A stretch of 58,685 bases of DNA from an uncultured Prevotellaceae bacterium. Lineage in GTDB: Bacteria > Bacteroidota > Bacteroidia > Bacteroidales > Bacteroidaceae. Shown in pieces: positions 16,123 to 30,362 of this stretch (position 1 is the stretch's first letter; each line of letters begins with the position of its first letter). The translations under genes were made by a program, and so were the position numbers. A model generated the notes under the pieces. That model made no database searches. It worked only from the letters and a program-made list of their open reading frames with translations, and was not told the DNA's origin. The DNA lies in NCBI GenBank assembly GCA_900318685.1, contig ONLL01000042.1, positions 1 through 58,685 on the forward strand, in the 5' to 3' direction.

Positions 16123-16224
16123 GTTAAATAATCATAAAAAGACTATACTCAACAACTACTTTTCACGCATGCGCGCGTTATAACATTAAAGACTATCAAA
16201 ACCCTTAAAAACATCAACAGTAAA

Positions 16225-17340
16225 ATGAAGAAAATTATCTTAGCAATGGCCGTAGTAGCAGCAATGGCAGCCTGCACGGCCGACAAATCCCTCACCGTAA
16301 AAGGTGACTTGAAGAACCTGGGCGACACGCTTATCGTCATGAATCAGAACGACCGCGACAGGCGCGACACCGTCCTGGTCAGCGACGGCAAGTTCGAGTT
16401 TACACTCGACGTCGACTCTGTCACCTCATACTATCTTGTCGAGCCCAAGCTCTTCCGTGGTGAGAGAGGCGCACAGCTGCAGTTCATTGCCGTACCAGGC
16501 GAGGCATTGGAGATGACAGGCGATGTCAATGATCGCTTCGACTATAACGGTTCGACGTTCTACCAAGGCTACCACGAAGTTGACCTGATGCTTGAGGAGG
16601 CTCAGAAGCCCCAGAAGGAACTGACCCAAAAGCTGATGAAAATGCTGGAGGAAGGCGCGTCACAGGACTCCATCATGCAAATCTACCAGAAAGCCATCGA
16701 GCCCTTGGAAAAGCAAGAGGAAGAGGCCATCATGGAATTCATCAAGACCCATCCCGACCTCGAAGCCACCGCTACCCTCATTCCGCAGGTGAAGCCTGAG
16801 AAGATGGCTGAGGCCGTCAACATGCTCAGCGACAAGGTGCGCAACGGAAGGATGAAAGCCTACTACCAGCCCATCATCGACTACATCGAGGCACAGCAGA
16901 AGGCTGAGGAAGAGTCGGCTGCCAAACAAGCCGAGGGCGTAGAAGCTCCCGACTTCACTCTCAACGACATCAACGGCAAGCCCCTGACCCTGTCGAGCCT
17001 TCGCGGCAAGCACGTCATCCTCGATTTCTGGGGATCGTGGTGTGGATGGTGCATCAAGGGATTCCCCGAGATGAAAGAAGCCTACAAGAAGTATGCCGGC
17101 AAGTTCGAGATCCTGGGCATCGACTGCCGTGACACAGAAGAGAAGTGGAAGGAAGCCGTCAAGGAGAACGAACTGCCCTGGCTGCACGTCTACAACCCCG
17201 ATGAAAGCACCATCTGCGACGACTACGGCATTCAGGGCTATCCCACGAAGATCATCGTCGGCCCCGACGGCAAGATCGTGAAGACCATCGTCGGCGAGGA
17301 TCCCGCTTTCTATGAATTGCTGGCAGAATTGTTCAAGTAA
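16225..17340 (+). CDS. TlpA-like thioredoxin-fold lipoprotein with DUF4369 domain
   Basis: 371 residues. MKKIILAMAVVAAMAAC is a lipoprotein signal ending in lipobox AAC, cysteine at 17. Residues about 20-130 match DUF4369 (GDLKNLGDTLIVMNQ), followed by a charged helical segment. Residues 230-371 form an AhpC/TSA-type thioredoxin domain: APDFTLNDINGKPLTLSSL, then DFWGSWCGWC with catalytic Cys 273 and 276, and the cis-Pro region GYPTKIIVGPDGK. Proteins of this class reduce disulfides or act as peroxidase-like enzymes at the cell surface or periplasm. Divergent from glutamine synthetase, convergent with the type IX cargo gene, separated from it by array B. Confidence 0.88.
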   Translation: MKKIILAMAVVAAMAACTADKSLTVKGDLKNLGDTLIVMNQNDRDRRDTVLVSDGKFEFTLDVDSVTSYYLVEPKLFRGERGAQLQFIAVPGEALEMTGDVNDRFDYNGSTFYQGYHEVDLMLEEAQKPQKELTQKLMKMLEEGASQDSIMQIYQKAIEPLEKQEEEAIMEFIKTHPDLEATATLIPQVKPEKMAEAVNMLSDKVRNGRMKAYYQPIIDYIEAQQKAEEESAAKQAEGVEAPDFTLNDINGKPLTLSSLRGKHVILDFWGSWCGWCIKGFPEMKEAYKKYAGKFEILGIDCRDTEEKWKEAVKENELPWLHVYNPDESTICDDYGIQGYPTKIIVGPDGKIVKTIVGEDPAFYELLAELFK

Positions 17341-17357
17341 ACAGCACGATTCTTAGG

Positions 17358-17489
17358 CTGCCGCCTTGATATACTACGGCAGCCTCCTAGATATACTTCG
17401 ACGGCCTCCTTGATCAACTTCGACAGCCTCTTTGCTGAACAAAGAAGCCGTCCTTCCTGATCAAGGAGGCCGTGTTGGAGTTTTTCCGG
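17358..17489. repeat. Array B: degenerate tandem repeats with a 22-bp period
   Basis: Six units starting at 17358, 17380, 17402, 17424, 17446 and 17468. The units share GCC-CCTT-GAT-ACTTCG-like sequence (for example CAGCCTCCTAGATATACTTC and CGGCCTCCTTGATCAACTTC). It fills the gap between two convergent genes. Confidence 0.8.
17403..17471. terminator. Large hairpin within array B, possible bidirectional terminator
   Basis: GGCCTCCTTGATCA (17403-17416) and TGATCAAGGAGGCC (17458-17471) are perfect 14-bp inverted repeats. An inner CTTTG/CAAAG hairpin sits in the loop. It lies between the stop codons of two convergent genes. There is no adjacent U-run, so intrinsic termination is not assured. Confidence 0.45.
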
Positions 17490-17522
17490 AACTACGAAGC
17501 CTTGTGTCGTTGGGTAAAATAA

Positions 17523-20500
17523 TTACTTCACCACCTTACGGCCGTTGACGATGTAGATGCCCTTCTGCGGAGCAATCACGCGGCGGCCCATGAGGTCATA
17601 GATGGTCCGTGAGTGGGCTACCTGCCGGTTCACGTTCGCGATGCCGACGGTACCTGAGGTTACGGGCACCTTGATGGCGTTGCTTACGATGCCGGTAGCA
17701 TTATCGATGAGCAAGGCCACGACGTAAAGCTTGGTGTAGTCCTGTATGATGGGGTCCCACGAGGTATTCATGGCCATCTCCAGGTCGAAGGAGTACTGGT
17801 GCTGAACGGGTTGATCGGCTGTGACGCTGGTAGGTATGCTTCCTTCGATGCCGCCCATCTCCGACTGCATGACAGCTACATCGTTGAACACCAGCCCAGA
17901 GACGTAACTCTCTTTTTCCTCGAAGCCGCCCATCTCGCCGTCTGCGCCGCCACTATAGTAGTTGGCTTGCTCCCAGTCGTCACCGGTAAGGCCGTCCTCT
18001 ACGAGGATGTACTCCAGCGAGCAGTCGACAGCGTCGTCGCTGAAGGGGAAGTTGACGTCGGCCACTACGTCGACAGTACTATTGTCATCGGCCAACGTAG
18101 CCTTCACGTCCAGGTCAGCCATGCCGAACATGGCATTGCGCCACTGCAGCACGTCGACTACGTGGAAGCCATCTTCCTCAAGACCCGAATAGGGGTCTAC
18201 CTCCATGCCACGGTCCACCCATGCCGAGGGGTATCCAGCTATGGGACTGGGGAAGTCGTAGGCAATCTCCATTGGATCACCATTGTGGTAGCTCACGCAG
18301 ACGTAGTCGTCGGGATATTGTTCCTTGAGCAGTTCCAAGGCCACGAACCCACGGGGGCACCAGCCGCACCACAGTCCTGTGTACTCCTCGAGCAGCGAGC
18401 GGTGGCGGGGCAGGGTATTGAGCACGAAGACGGGCGTGGTGGCCTCGGCCACTGTCTCCTCCTCATTGTCCACGCCATTAACCTTTAGCACCTTCACACT
18501 GAGGTCGAAGGTTCCCATCTGGCTGACGGCAGGCAGAGCGAGGGCGTGGTCGTAGGTCAGGCCGAAGAAGCCACTGACGGGGCTGGACAGGTCGACATGC
18601 TGGTTGCTGGTGACACCGTTGAAGGTGTACTCAAAGTCGAGCGAGCGGATGCCTTCGGAGCCGTGATTGACAAAGGGTACGTTGACCGTGATGTCGCTGC
18701 CAGAGAGCACATAGGTCTTGACACCGGCTATGGTTGCCACGGCGTTCTTCTTCACCTGGCTGCCGCCGAGGGTAACGTTGATGCAGGCCGAGCCACCAAC
18801 CAACTCAGACAGCTCAAGCCACTTCAGGAAACAAGCTGTGGAGTGGATGTAGAGGCCGAAGGGTTTCACCACATCGACGATGGTGACAGGGTTGTTCTGC
18901 ATCGAGTATGCGTCAGCGGAGAGGGTAAACGAGTAGCCCACGTAGACACCCTCCTCGGGAATGATGTATGGCTTGGGCAGCTTCACGGTGACGTTGCCAG
19001 CCTTGGCGGGCATGTCTACATCGACGCTCACCAGGTCGGGGGCGTTCTGACCGTCCTCCTCACGCAACTGGCTGCTGAGCCATACCTTCAAGTTGCTCAC
19101 GCCGCTCAGGGTGCGCAGGTTGAAGGTGACGTCCTCGATATATTTTCCCACAACAGCCTCGTCCTGCAGGCGAATGGCCACGTCGTAGGTCTGCGGCTTC
19201 CACTCGCCGATGGTGATGCGGTTCTCATTGCCAGTGTAGCTGCCGTAGCCGATGCTGCCGCCCACGTCGGCGGGGTCAACATCGGGGAATTCGGGTGTGG
19301 CGGCCTCAGGCTGCACCTCGCTGCCCAGATCGTAGGTGTCGGCCCACACAATCTCAGAGCGATGCTCCTCGCCCTGTCCGCGGTAGATGGCCTGCACGCC
19401 GTAAGCCTCGGGACCAACGACATAGTAATAGGCATAGTGGTAGGCATCCTCCGCCATGATGTCCCAATTGTCGGAGTAAGTATAGGGTATCTCGGTCATG
19501 CCGTCCTCCTCAAGGTTCATGTAGTCGTAGGTGTGGAGTACCAAGGGCATCTCCTTACCATTGACGCGTATCCAGAGCTGATAGGAGAGCTTGTCGGGCA
19601 AGATATAATTGCCATCCTCGTCATTACAATACTGATTGAACTCGATGACGCCCCAGCCGAAGCCCATGGCGTAGCTGTCGTAGCCTTCCTCGTAGAGTGT
19701 GACGTCACTGGGAGCCATAGGCGTGGCAGCAACCTCGACGAAAGGCTCGATGACGCAGTTCTCGTAGATATCAGCATAGCTGACCTCCTGCCGTCCGGCG
19801 TTCACCACAAAGAGGTTGGTGCCAGTGAAAGTCTTGGTGGCAGCATCGTAATCGAAAGTGATGTCCTCATCACTAAGGTAGTAGAAGGTCTCGGTGTAGT
19901 CACCCCACTCAGGGTCCTCGACGTAGGTCGACTCTGCAATGGCCGAGATGAGGTACTGCACACGTAAGTTTTCAAAGTCGGCACCCAGGAACTGTCCATT
20001 CTTGAACACGGCCTTGTCGCCGTTGATGGTTCCTTTCACCCATGCCTCAGGCATGTCGGGGAAGATGCCCTGCACGTAGACGTCGTTGCCCTGGAATCCC
20101 ACGTTGGCTACGCAGCCGGAGAAGCCGTCGGCCTTAACAATAAACTGCTCGGTCTGCAGCTCTGCAGGAGCTTCCACCGGCTTGTCGGTGATCTCAGTCA
20201 TCGTGAAGGTCCAGTCAGCATAGCCCGTCCAGTAGCCATCCATATCGGCAAGGCCCACCACGAGCAAACCCGTCGACAGATCGTCGTTACTGCTGATGTT
20301 GCCCGTGGCGGCATCGTAGCTCAGCGTCAGCGTCTGCTCACCGTCGACACCGTAGTAGGTCATGTCATCAGCATCGTAAGCCATGAGCATGGCATAATAA
20401 TCATCGCCATCAATTGAATGTACCGTCTGGGGCAGCGTGAAGGTGATGGTGCTGCCGCTGCGGGTGCCTTCAATCCAGCCAGGGAGGGCTACCTGCGAGA

Positions 20501-20924
20501 TGATGTTCTTCAGATAGACCTTGTCATCCTGTCCGAACACCACTTCGCACAGTCCGCCGACGCAGGGGTTCTCGTAGACACCGAACATTGTGCCGACATA
20601 GCTGTCGCCATTGCGTTCGTAGAGCTTGTAGTCGCCGGCCGGCTGCTGATCGATGATTCCGGCACGACGCGGAGCCAGTGCCCGCTTCACGGCCCTATCA
20701 GTGAATGAGCTGCGCTGGTGCAGGGCCCGCATGGCACGTGTGTCCTTGGCATGCTGTTGCTGCACGTTGAAGCGCTGTGGCTGCTTGCGTTGATTACTGG
20801 TGAACTGCTGCAGTCGCTGCATCGTGGCAGCGGGCAGTTTCACATCCTTTCGCGGCCCCTTAGGAGTAGCTCCTGCCGTCAGTGCAAAGCACACGGCAAG
20901 AAGAAACAGTGTAAAATTTCTCAT
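17523..20924 (-). CDS. Large secreted type IX cargo with Omp28-like CXXC domain
   Basis: 1133 residues. Signal peptide MRNFTLFLLAVCFALTAGA; an N-terminal basic, Gln-rich segment; then beta-rich repeats of roughly 120-200 residues with acidic aromatic patterns (YERNGDSYVGTMFGVYENP and similar). A thiol domain around residues 840-950 has EEYTGLWCGWCPRG with Cys 853 and 856, followed by SYHNGDPMEIAYDFPSPIAG, resembling Omp28-type thioredoxin-like domains. The end, YDLMGRRVIAPQKGIYIVNG plus RKVVK, is a Prevotella-type type IX sorting tail, so the protein should be exported and surface-anchored or released. Its function is unknown; a redox or chaperone-like surface role is inferred. Confidence 0.82.
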   Translation of the reverse strand: MRNFTLFLLAVCFALTAGATPKGPRKDVKLPAATMQRLQQFTSNQRKQPQRFNVQQQHAKDTRAMRALHQRSSFTDRAVKRALAPRRAGIIDQQPAGDYKLYERNGDSYVGTMFGVYENPCVGGLCEVVFGQDDKVYLKNIISQVALPGWIEGTRSGSTITFTLPQTVHSIDGDDYYAMLMAYDADDMTYYGVDGEQTLTLSYDAATGNISSNDDLSTGLLVVGLADMDGYWTGYADWTFTMTEITDKPVEAPAELQTEQFIVKADGFSGCVANVGFQGNDVYVQGIFPDMPEAWVKGTINGDKAVFKNGQFLGADFENLRVQYLISAIAESTYVEDPEWGDYTETFYYLSDEDITFDYDAATKTFTGTNLFVVNAGRQEVSYADIYENCVIEPFVEVAATPMAPSDVTLYEEGYDSYAMGFGWGVIEFNQYCNDEDGNYILPDKLSYQLWIRVNGKEMPLVLHTYDYMNLEEDGMTEIPYTYSDNWDIMAEDAYHYAYYYVVGPEAYGVQAIYRGQGEEHRSEIVWADTYDLGSEVQPEAATPEFPDVDPADVGGSIGYGSYTGNENRITIGEWKPQTYDVAIRLQDEAVVGKYIEDVTFNLRTLSGVSNLKVWLSSQLREEDGQNAPDLVSVDVDMPAKAGNVTVKLPKPYIIPEEGVYVGYSFTLSADAYSMQNNPVTIVDVVKPFGLYIHSTACFLKWLELSELVGGSACINVTLGGSQVKKNAVATIAGVKTYVLSGSDITVNVPFVNHGSEGIRSLDFEYTFNGVTSNQHVDLSSPVSGFFGLTYDHALALPAVSQMGTFDLSVKVLKVNGVDNEEETVAEATTPVFVLNTLPRHRSLLEEYTGLWCGWCPRGFVALELLKEQYPDDYVCVSYHNGDPMEIAYDFPSPIAGYPSAWVDRGMEVDPYSGLEEDGFHVVDVLQWRNAMFGMADLDVKATLADDNSTVDVVADVNFPFSDDAVDCSLEYILVEDGLTGDDWEQANYYSGGADGEMGGFEEKESYVSGLVFNDVAVMQSEMGGIEGSIPTSVTADQPVQHQYSFDLEMAMNTSWDPIIQDYTKLYVVALLIDNATGIVSNAIKVPVTSGTVGIANVNRQVAHSRTIYDLMGRRVIAPQKGIYIVNGRKVVK

Positions 20925-21024
20925 TGATACTGTGATTAGTAAAATTGCTGTTTTCTATCTTCTTTTTTTATTCTGCCTGCTACATAACGAACCTCTGCGA
21001 AGTGCTATGCTAGCGGTGGCAACA

Positions 21025-21444
21025 TTATTTCCCGCACTCAGGACAAATGCCCTTCACGATGTGGCTGGCAGAGGTAGCTTTATAGCCTGGTGGCACAGCG
21101 ACATCAGGCACAGGCACTCCGTCAAGGCAAAACGTACGTTGGCAGCGCTCACAGAAAAAGTGGACATGCAAGTCGTCGTCCTCCTCATCGCTGTGGCTGT
21201 GACAAAGCTCATATCGCATCGATCCTGATCCATCCTCTATGGCATGAACAAGATGATGCTCTTTGAACAGCGTCAGAGCCCGGAAGATGCCCGACTTGTC
21301 AACGGACAGGATTTTCATCTCCAGCTCGCCCAGCGTCAGAGGCCGGGCCGACAATGCCAGCTCACGCACCACCACTATTCTGTTGGATGTGGTCTTGATG
21401 CCATGCTCCTCGAGCAGCTTCACACATTCTTCTTGTTTCATCAC
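21025..21444 (-). CDS. Fur-family metal/peroxide-responsive repressor
   Basis: 139 residues. N-terminal winged helix with LLEEHGIKTTSNRIVVVREL and VDKSGIFRALTLFKEHHLVH; C-terminal dimerisation domain with HVHFFCERCQRTFC and a terminal CPECGK, giving two CXXC pairs for a structural zinc, plus His-rich LCHSHSDEEDDDLHVH. Such proteins repress metal uptake or oxidative stress genes when loaded with Fe, Zn or Mn; the specificity (Fur, Zur or PerR) is not clear. It is downstream of rpoC behind a strong terminator, so it is probably transcribed separately. Confidence 0.85.
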   Translation of the reverse strand: MMKQEECVKLLEEHGIKTTSNRIVVVRELALSARPLTLGELEMKILSVDKSGIFRALTLFKEHHLVHAIEDGSGSMRYELCHSHSDEEDDDLHVHFFCERCQRTFCLDGVPVPDVAVPPGYKATSASHIVKGICPECGK

Positions 21445-21459
21445 TACATGTCCGGCTTT

Positions 21460-21488
21460 AAAAAACTGCCGGCAAAGCTGCCGACAGT
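21460..21488 (-). terminator. Intrinsic terminator of the rpoBC operon
   Basis: Minus strand ACTGTCGGCA-GCTT-TGCCGGCAGT forms a 10-bp stem with one G-U pair, directly followed by TTTTTT. It lies about 45 bp after the rpoC stop codon. A second hairpin (TGGTGTCA/TGACACCA, 21504-21529) lies between. Confidence 0.8.
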
Positions 21489-21533
21489 CTCTTTCTGTTG
21501 TTATGGTGTCACCTTAAAGCATGACACCAAGGA

Positions 21534-25862
<4,329 letters not shown>

Positions 25863-25895
25863 ATATGTATTTACAATTTGCGATTTACAATTTAC
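25863..25895 (-). repeat. 14-bp direct repeats in the rpoC leader
   Basis: Minus strand reads GTAAATTGTAAATC, then GCAAATTGTAAATAC, just before ATATATG. It is a short AT-rich direct repeat of the same style as the CAAATAGT leaders at 9476 and 12293. No Shine-Dalgarno site is visible. Confidence 0.45.
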
Positions 25896-25940
25896 TTTTT
25901 CTGAGCGGCAGCAAATTATCTTTCACTATTCACTCTTCAC

Positions 25941-28900
25941 TTAGTCCAAAGTGACGCTCAGGCCAAGGCCGCGAAGCTCATGGAGCAACACGTTGAGAGA
26001 CTCAGGGATACCAGGAGTAGGCATCGGCTCTCCCTTGACAATAGCCTCATAGGCCTTCGAACGACCCACGGTATCATCAGACTTGATTGTAAGAATCTCC
26101 TGCAGCACATGGCTGGCACCAAAGGCCTCCAGTGCCCAAACTTCCATCTCTCCGAAACGCTGACCACCAAACTGGGCCTTACCACCGAGAGGCTGCTGGG
26201 TGATGAGGCTGTAGGGGCCTATAGAACGGGCGTGCATCTTGTCCTCGACCATGTGTCCCAGCTTCAGGAAGTAGGTGATACCCACCGTTGCAGGCTGGTC
26301 GAACTTCTCGCCTGTCTCACCATCATAGAGGTGCGTAGAGCACAAACGCGGCAGGCCGGCCTTGTCAGTCCAGGCTGCGAGATCATCGAGCTTGGCACCG
26401 TCGAAGATAGGCGTAGCGAACTTCACGCCTAAGCGCTTGCCTGCAGCACCGAGGATGGCCTCGAAGATCTGTCCGAGATTCATTCGAGAAGGCACACCCA
26501 GCGGGTTGAGCACCAGGTCGACAGGACGTCCGTCCTCAAGGAACGGCATATCCTCCTGACGCACCACCTTCGACACGATACCCTTGTTACCATGACGACC
26601 GGCAAGTTTGTCACCAACGCCAATCTTACGCTTCTTGGCCACATAGACCTTAGCCATCTGCAGGATACCAGAGGGCAGCTCGTCGCCAATGGTAATGGCA
26701 AACTTACGGCGCTTCATCTCAGCATCAAGCAGCTTGTATTTCTTCATGTAATTGATGATGAGCTTTCCAATGAGCTCATTCTTGTGCTCATCATTGGTCC
26801 ACTTGTTGGTCTGGATATCACCATACTCCAGGTTACGCAGGATGGTCATCGTAAACTTAGCACCCTTGCTGATAACCTCAGAGCCGGTATAGTCCTTCAC
26901 CCCCTGAGAGACCTTGCCCTTGGTGAGCTCTGCCAACTTGTCGACAAGGATATCCTTCAGGTCATTGACCTTGGCCTCGTATTCCTCATCAATCTTTGCC
27001 AAAGTCTGCTTATCCTGCAACTTCGTCTGGCGGGTCTTGATGGCACGGGCAAATAGTTTCTTGTCGATCACGACGCCAGTCAGCGAGGGATTTGCCTTCA
27101 GCGATGAATCCTTCACGTCACCAGCCTTATCACCAAAGATGGCACGCAGGAGTTTCTCTTCGGGTGAGGGATCGCTTTCGCCCTTCGGCGAGATCTTACC
27201 AATCAGGATATCGCCGGGTTCAACGCGGGCTCCCACACGGATAACACCATTCTCATCAAGGTCTTTAGTGGCCTCTTCACTGACATTGGGAATATCGGCC
27301 GTGAACTCTTCCACACCACGCTTGGTCTCACGTACGTCGAGGGAATACTCATCTACATGGACTGAGGTGAGGATGTCCTCACGAACGATGCGCTCGTTGA
27401 GCACGATAGCATCCTCATAGTTATAGCCCTTCCAAGGCATGTAAGCCACCAACAGGTTACGACCCAGTGCCAGCTCACCATTCTCAGTAGCATAGCCCTC
27501 AGTCAGGATGTCGCCCTTGTGCACACGTTGCCCCTTCTCACAGATAGGACGCAGGTCGATGGTCATGTTCTGGTTGGTACGGCGGAACTTGGGGATGCGA
27601 TATTCCTTCAGGGCAGGCTCGAAGCTGACAAACTCCTCATCCTCGGTGCGATCGTAGAGAATGCGAATAGTGGTAGCATCAACATACTCCACCAAACCAT
27701 CACCCTCGGCAGTCACCATCGTACGAGAGTCAGTACATACCTGACGCTCAATACCTGTACCTACGATAGGAGCTTCATTGTGCAGCAGAGGCACTGCCTG
27801 GCGCATCATGTTCGATCCCATCAGTGCACGGTGAGCATCATCGTGCTCCAGGAACGGAATGAGCGAGGCTGCAATCGAAGCAATCTGCTGAGGCGACACA
27901 TCCATGAGGTTGACCTCGGTAGGAGGAACGACGGGAAAGTCGGCATCCTGACGGCACTTTACGACGTCACGGATAAACGTTCCGTCATCATTCAGCGGGG
28001 CATTACCCTGACCGATGATATAATTGGCTTCGTCCTCAGCTGTCAGATAGACGATCTCGTCATTATTGAGATTGGCAACTCCATTCTCCACCTTACGGTA
28101 AGGTGTCTGGATAAAGCCAAGCTCATTGATCTTAGCATAGACACAAAGAGAAGAAATCAGACCGATGTTCGGACCTTCAGGACTCTCAATAGGACAGAGG
28201 CGACCATAGTGAGTGTAATGTACGTCACGAACCTCAAATCCTGCACGCTCACGTGACAGACCGCCAGGTCCCAGAGCGGAGAGACGACGCTTGTGGGTCA
28301 CCTCAGCCAACGGGTTGGTCTGGTCCATGAACTGCGACAACGGATTGGTTCCGAAGAACGAGTTGATGACGCTGGAAATGGTCTTGGCATTGATCAGGTC
28401 GGTGGGACTGAACACCTCATTATCGCGAACATTCATGCGCTCACGAATGGTGCGGCTCATACGGGCCAGACCGATTGAGAACTGATTGCTTAGCTGCTCG
28501 CCGACAGTGCGCACACGACGGTTCGACAGGTGGTCGATATCATCAACGGCTGCCTTCGAGTTGATCAGCTGAATGAGATACTTGATAATCTCGATGATGT
28601 CCTCCTTCGTCAGGACACGGACCTCCATGTCAGTATCCAGACCGAGCTTCTTATTGATACGATAGCGACCCACATCTCCAAGGTCATAGCGCTTGTCGGA
28701 GAAGAACAGATTCTGGATCACTTCACGGGCACTGGCGTCATCGGCAGGGTCGGCATTGCGCAGCTGGCGATAGATATAGAGCACAGCCTCCTTCTCAGAG
28801 TTACTGGGGTCCTTAGCCAGGGTATTGAAGATAATGGAGTAGTCCTGAGCCACAGCCTCATCCTTGTGTACGAGGATGGTCTGGGCACTGCTCTCCAGAA

Positions 28901-29753
28901 TATCAATCATATTCTCTTCGGTGATCTCGGTCTCACGCTCCATGATCACCTCATTGCGCTCGATAGACACCACCTCACCAGTATCTTCATCAACGAAGTC
29001 CTCATTCCAGCTCTTCAGCACACGGGCAGCCAACTTGCAACCCAGCACCTTCTTCAGCGATGACTTGTTGACCTTCACCTCTTCAGCAAGGTCGAAGATC
29101 TGGAGGATGTCCTTATCCGTCTCAAAACCGATAGCACGAAGCAACGTAGTAACAGGCAACTTCTTCTTGCGGTCAATGTAGGCATACATCACGTTGTTGA
29201 TGTCAGTGGCAAACTCAATCCACGAGCCCTTGAACGGGATGATGCGGGCAGAATAGAGCAAGGTGCCATTGGCATGAACGCTCTGACCGAAGAATACGCC
29301 AGGAGAACGATGCAGCTGTGACACCACGACACGCTCGGCACCATTAATCACAAAGGTGCCATTGGCCGTCATATAAGGAATGGGGCCAAGGAACACGTCC
29401 TGTGTCTGTGTATCAAAATCGACATGCTCAGGATCAGTGCAATACAGTTTGAGTTTTGCTTTCAAGGGTACGCTATAGGTCAGGCCACGCTCCAGGCATT
29501 CCTCGATGGAGTAGCGGGGCGGGTCGATATAGTAATCCAGGAACTCAAGAACAAAATTATTACGCGTATCGGTGATAGGAAAGTTCTCGGCGAACACCTT
29601 ATACAAGCCGTCGTTCTTGCGTTCCTCAAGCGGAGTGTCTAACTGTAAGAAATCCTGAAATGACTTTAACTGCACATCAAGGAAGTCTGGCAGGGGCATC
29701 GGGTTCTTTACGCTGCCAAAGTTTACTCTGTTGTCTATTACTTTTGAAGCCAT
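25941..29753 (-). CDS. rpoB: DNA-directed RNA polymerase subunit beta
   Basis: 1270 residues. Contains the rifampicin-region block [20 protein letters not shown] followed by [20 protein letters not shown], with the Asp, His and Ser residues of the sensitive form, so the sequence looks rifampicin-susceptible. C-terminal blocks [20 protein letters not shown] and [20 protein letters not shown] are the universal polymerase motifs. Between rplL and rpoC, in the usual order. No unusual features were noted. Confidence 0.98.
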   Translation of the reverse strand: MASKVIDNRVNFGSVKNPMPLPDFLDVQLKSFQDFLQLDTPLEERKNDGLYKVFAENFPITDTRNNFVLEFLDYYIDPPRYSIEECLERGLTYSVPLKAKLKLYCTDPEHVDFDTQTQDVFLGPIPYMTANGTFVINGAERVVVSQLHRSPGVFFGQSVHANGTLLYSARIIPFKGSWIEFATDINNVMYAYIDRKKKLPVTTLLRAIGFETDKDILQIFDLAEEVKVNKSSLKKVLGCKLAARVLKSWNEDFVDEDTGEVVSIERNEVIMERETEITEENMIDILESSAQTILVHKDEAVAQDYSIIFNTLAKDPSNSEKEAVLYIYRQLRNADPADDASAREVIQNLFFSDKRYDLGDVGRYRINKKLGLDTDMEVRVLTKEDIIEIIKYLIQLINSKAAVDDIDHLSNRRVRTVGEQLSNQFSIGLARMSRTIRERMNVRDNEVFSPTDLINAKTISSVINSFFGTNPLSQFMDQTNPLAEVTHKRRLSALGPGGLSRERAGFEVRDVHYTHYGRLCPIESPEGPNIGLISSLCVYAKINELGFIQTPYRKVENGVANLNNDEIVYLTAEDEANYIIGQGNAPLNDDGTFIRDVVKCRQDADFPVVPPTEVNLMDVSPQQIASIAASLIPFLEHDDAHRALMGSNMMRQAVPLLHNEAPIVGTGIERQVCTDSRTMVTAEGDGLVEYVDATTIRILYDRTEDEEFVSFEPALKEYRIPKFRRTNQNMTIDLRPICEKGQRVHKGDILTEGYATENGELALGRNLLVAYMPWKGYNYEDAIVLNERIVREDILTSVHVDEYSLDVRETKRGVEEFTADIPNVSEEATKDLDENGVIRVGARVEPGDILIGKISPKGESDPSPEEKLLRAIFGDKAGDVKDSSLKANPSLTGVVIDKKLFARAIKTRQTKLQDKQTLAKIDEEYEAKVNDLKDILVDKLAELTKGKVSQGVKDYTGSEVISKGAKFTMTILRNLEYGDIQTNKWTNDEHKNELIGKLIINYMKKYKLLDAEMKRRKFAITIGDELPSGILQMAKVYVAKKRKIGVGDKLAGRHGNKGIVSKVVRQEDMPFLEDGRPVDLVLNPLGVPSRMNLGQIFEAILGAAGKRLGVKFATPIFDGAKLDDLAAWTDKAGLPRLCSTHLYDGETGEKFDQPATVGITYFLKLGHMVEDKMHARSIGPYSLITQQPLGGKAQFGGQRFGEMEVWALEAFGASHVLQEILTIKSDDTVGRSKAYEAIVKGEPMPTPGIPESLNVLLHELRGLGLSVTLD

Positions 29754-29823
29754 AAATGATATTTGTTTGTTTGATCCGGGGATACCGGGAAATCCGCATT
29801 TAAACGGACTAAGAGACGAAAAG

Positions 29824-29854
29824 GTTAGGAACCCTCGACTGGAGAGCTCCTAAC
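29824..29854 (-). promoter_or_regulatory. Hairpin in the rplL-rpoB intergenic spacer
   Basis: GTTAGGA (29824-29830) and TCCTAAC (29848-29854) pair as a 7-bp stem. It sits in the 125-bp spacer, in the same position as the attenuator/RNase III site of enterobacteria. There is no U-run, so processing or partial attenuation is more likely than full termination; this is inference. Confidence 0.4.
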
Positions 29855-29878
29855 CCAGAGATATTCGTTGTGCTAATA

Positions 29879-30307
29879 TTACTTCAGCTCAACCTCGGCA
29901 CCTGCAGCCTCGATGGTCTTCTTCAGGTTCTCAGCCTCGTCCTTTGACAGGCCTTCCTTAATGGTAGCGGGAGCACCGTCAACCAGATCCTTAGCCTCCT
30001 TCAGGCCAAGACCACAAGCTTCCTTCACAGCCTTCACAACCTGGAGCTTAGCGGCACCTGCCGACTTCAGCACCACGTCGAAAGAGGTCTTCTCCTCTGC
30101 AGCGGCCTCAGCGCCACCAGCAGCGGGACCAGCAGCTACTGCAACGGCTGCAGCAGCAGGCTCAATTCCATACTCGTCCTTCAGGACCGTTGCCAACTCG
30201 TTAACTTCCTTCACAGTCAGGTCGTCCTTCAGGACCGTTGCCAACTCGTTAACTTCCTTCACAGTCAGGTTCACCAACTGCTCGGCAATAGCTTTAATAT
30301 CTGCCAT
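29879..30307 (-). CDS. rplL: 50S ribosomal protein L7/L12 with duplicated N-terminal helix
   Basis: 142 residues, against about 125 for the family. The C-terminal factor-binding domain is intact ([43 protein letters not shown]), as is the Ala/Gly-rich hinge ([17 protein letters not shown]). The N-terminal dimerisation and L10-binding domain contains [15 protein letters not shown] twice, at residues 14-28 and 30-44, encoded by an exact 48-bp tandem repeat. This adds 16 residues, one helix, while keeping the frame. L7/L12 forms the stalk that recruits translation GTPases; the change may alter stalk geometry or may be an assembly artefact. Confidence 0.95.
   Translation of the reverse strand: MADIKAIAEQLVNLTVKEVNELATVLKDDLTVKEVNELATVLKDEYGIEPAAAAVAVAAGPAAGGAEAAAEEKTSFDVVLKSAGAAKLQVVKAVKEACGLGLKEAKDLVDGAPATIKEGLSKDEAENLKKTIEAAGAEVELK
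30174..30269. repeat. Exact 48-bp tandem duplication inside rplL
   Basis: 30174-30221 and 30222-30269 are identical over all 48 bases (starting TCGTCCTTCAGGACCGTTGC). The length is a multiple of three, so rplL stays open. Complete identity implies a very recent event or an artefact. Confidence 0.95.
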
Positions 30308-30362
30308 TTTATTATAAATGTTTTAATTGTTTTTAATGTGAATAATTGATTATCGTCGCTTG

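Noticed and set aside
18546-19967. Long plus-strand ORF of 473 codons
   Set aside because: It lies wholly antisense to the type IX cargo gene, has low-complexity composition and no family motif or start signal; it is a mirror of the coding strand.
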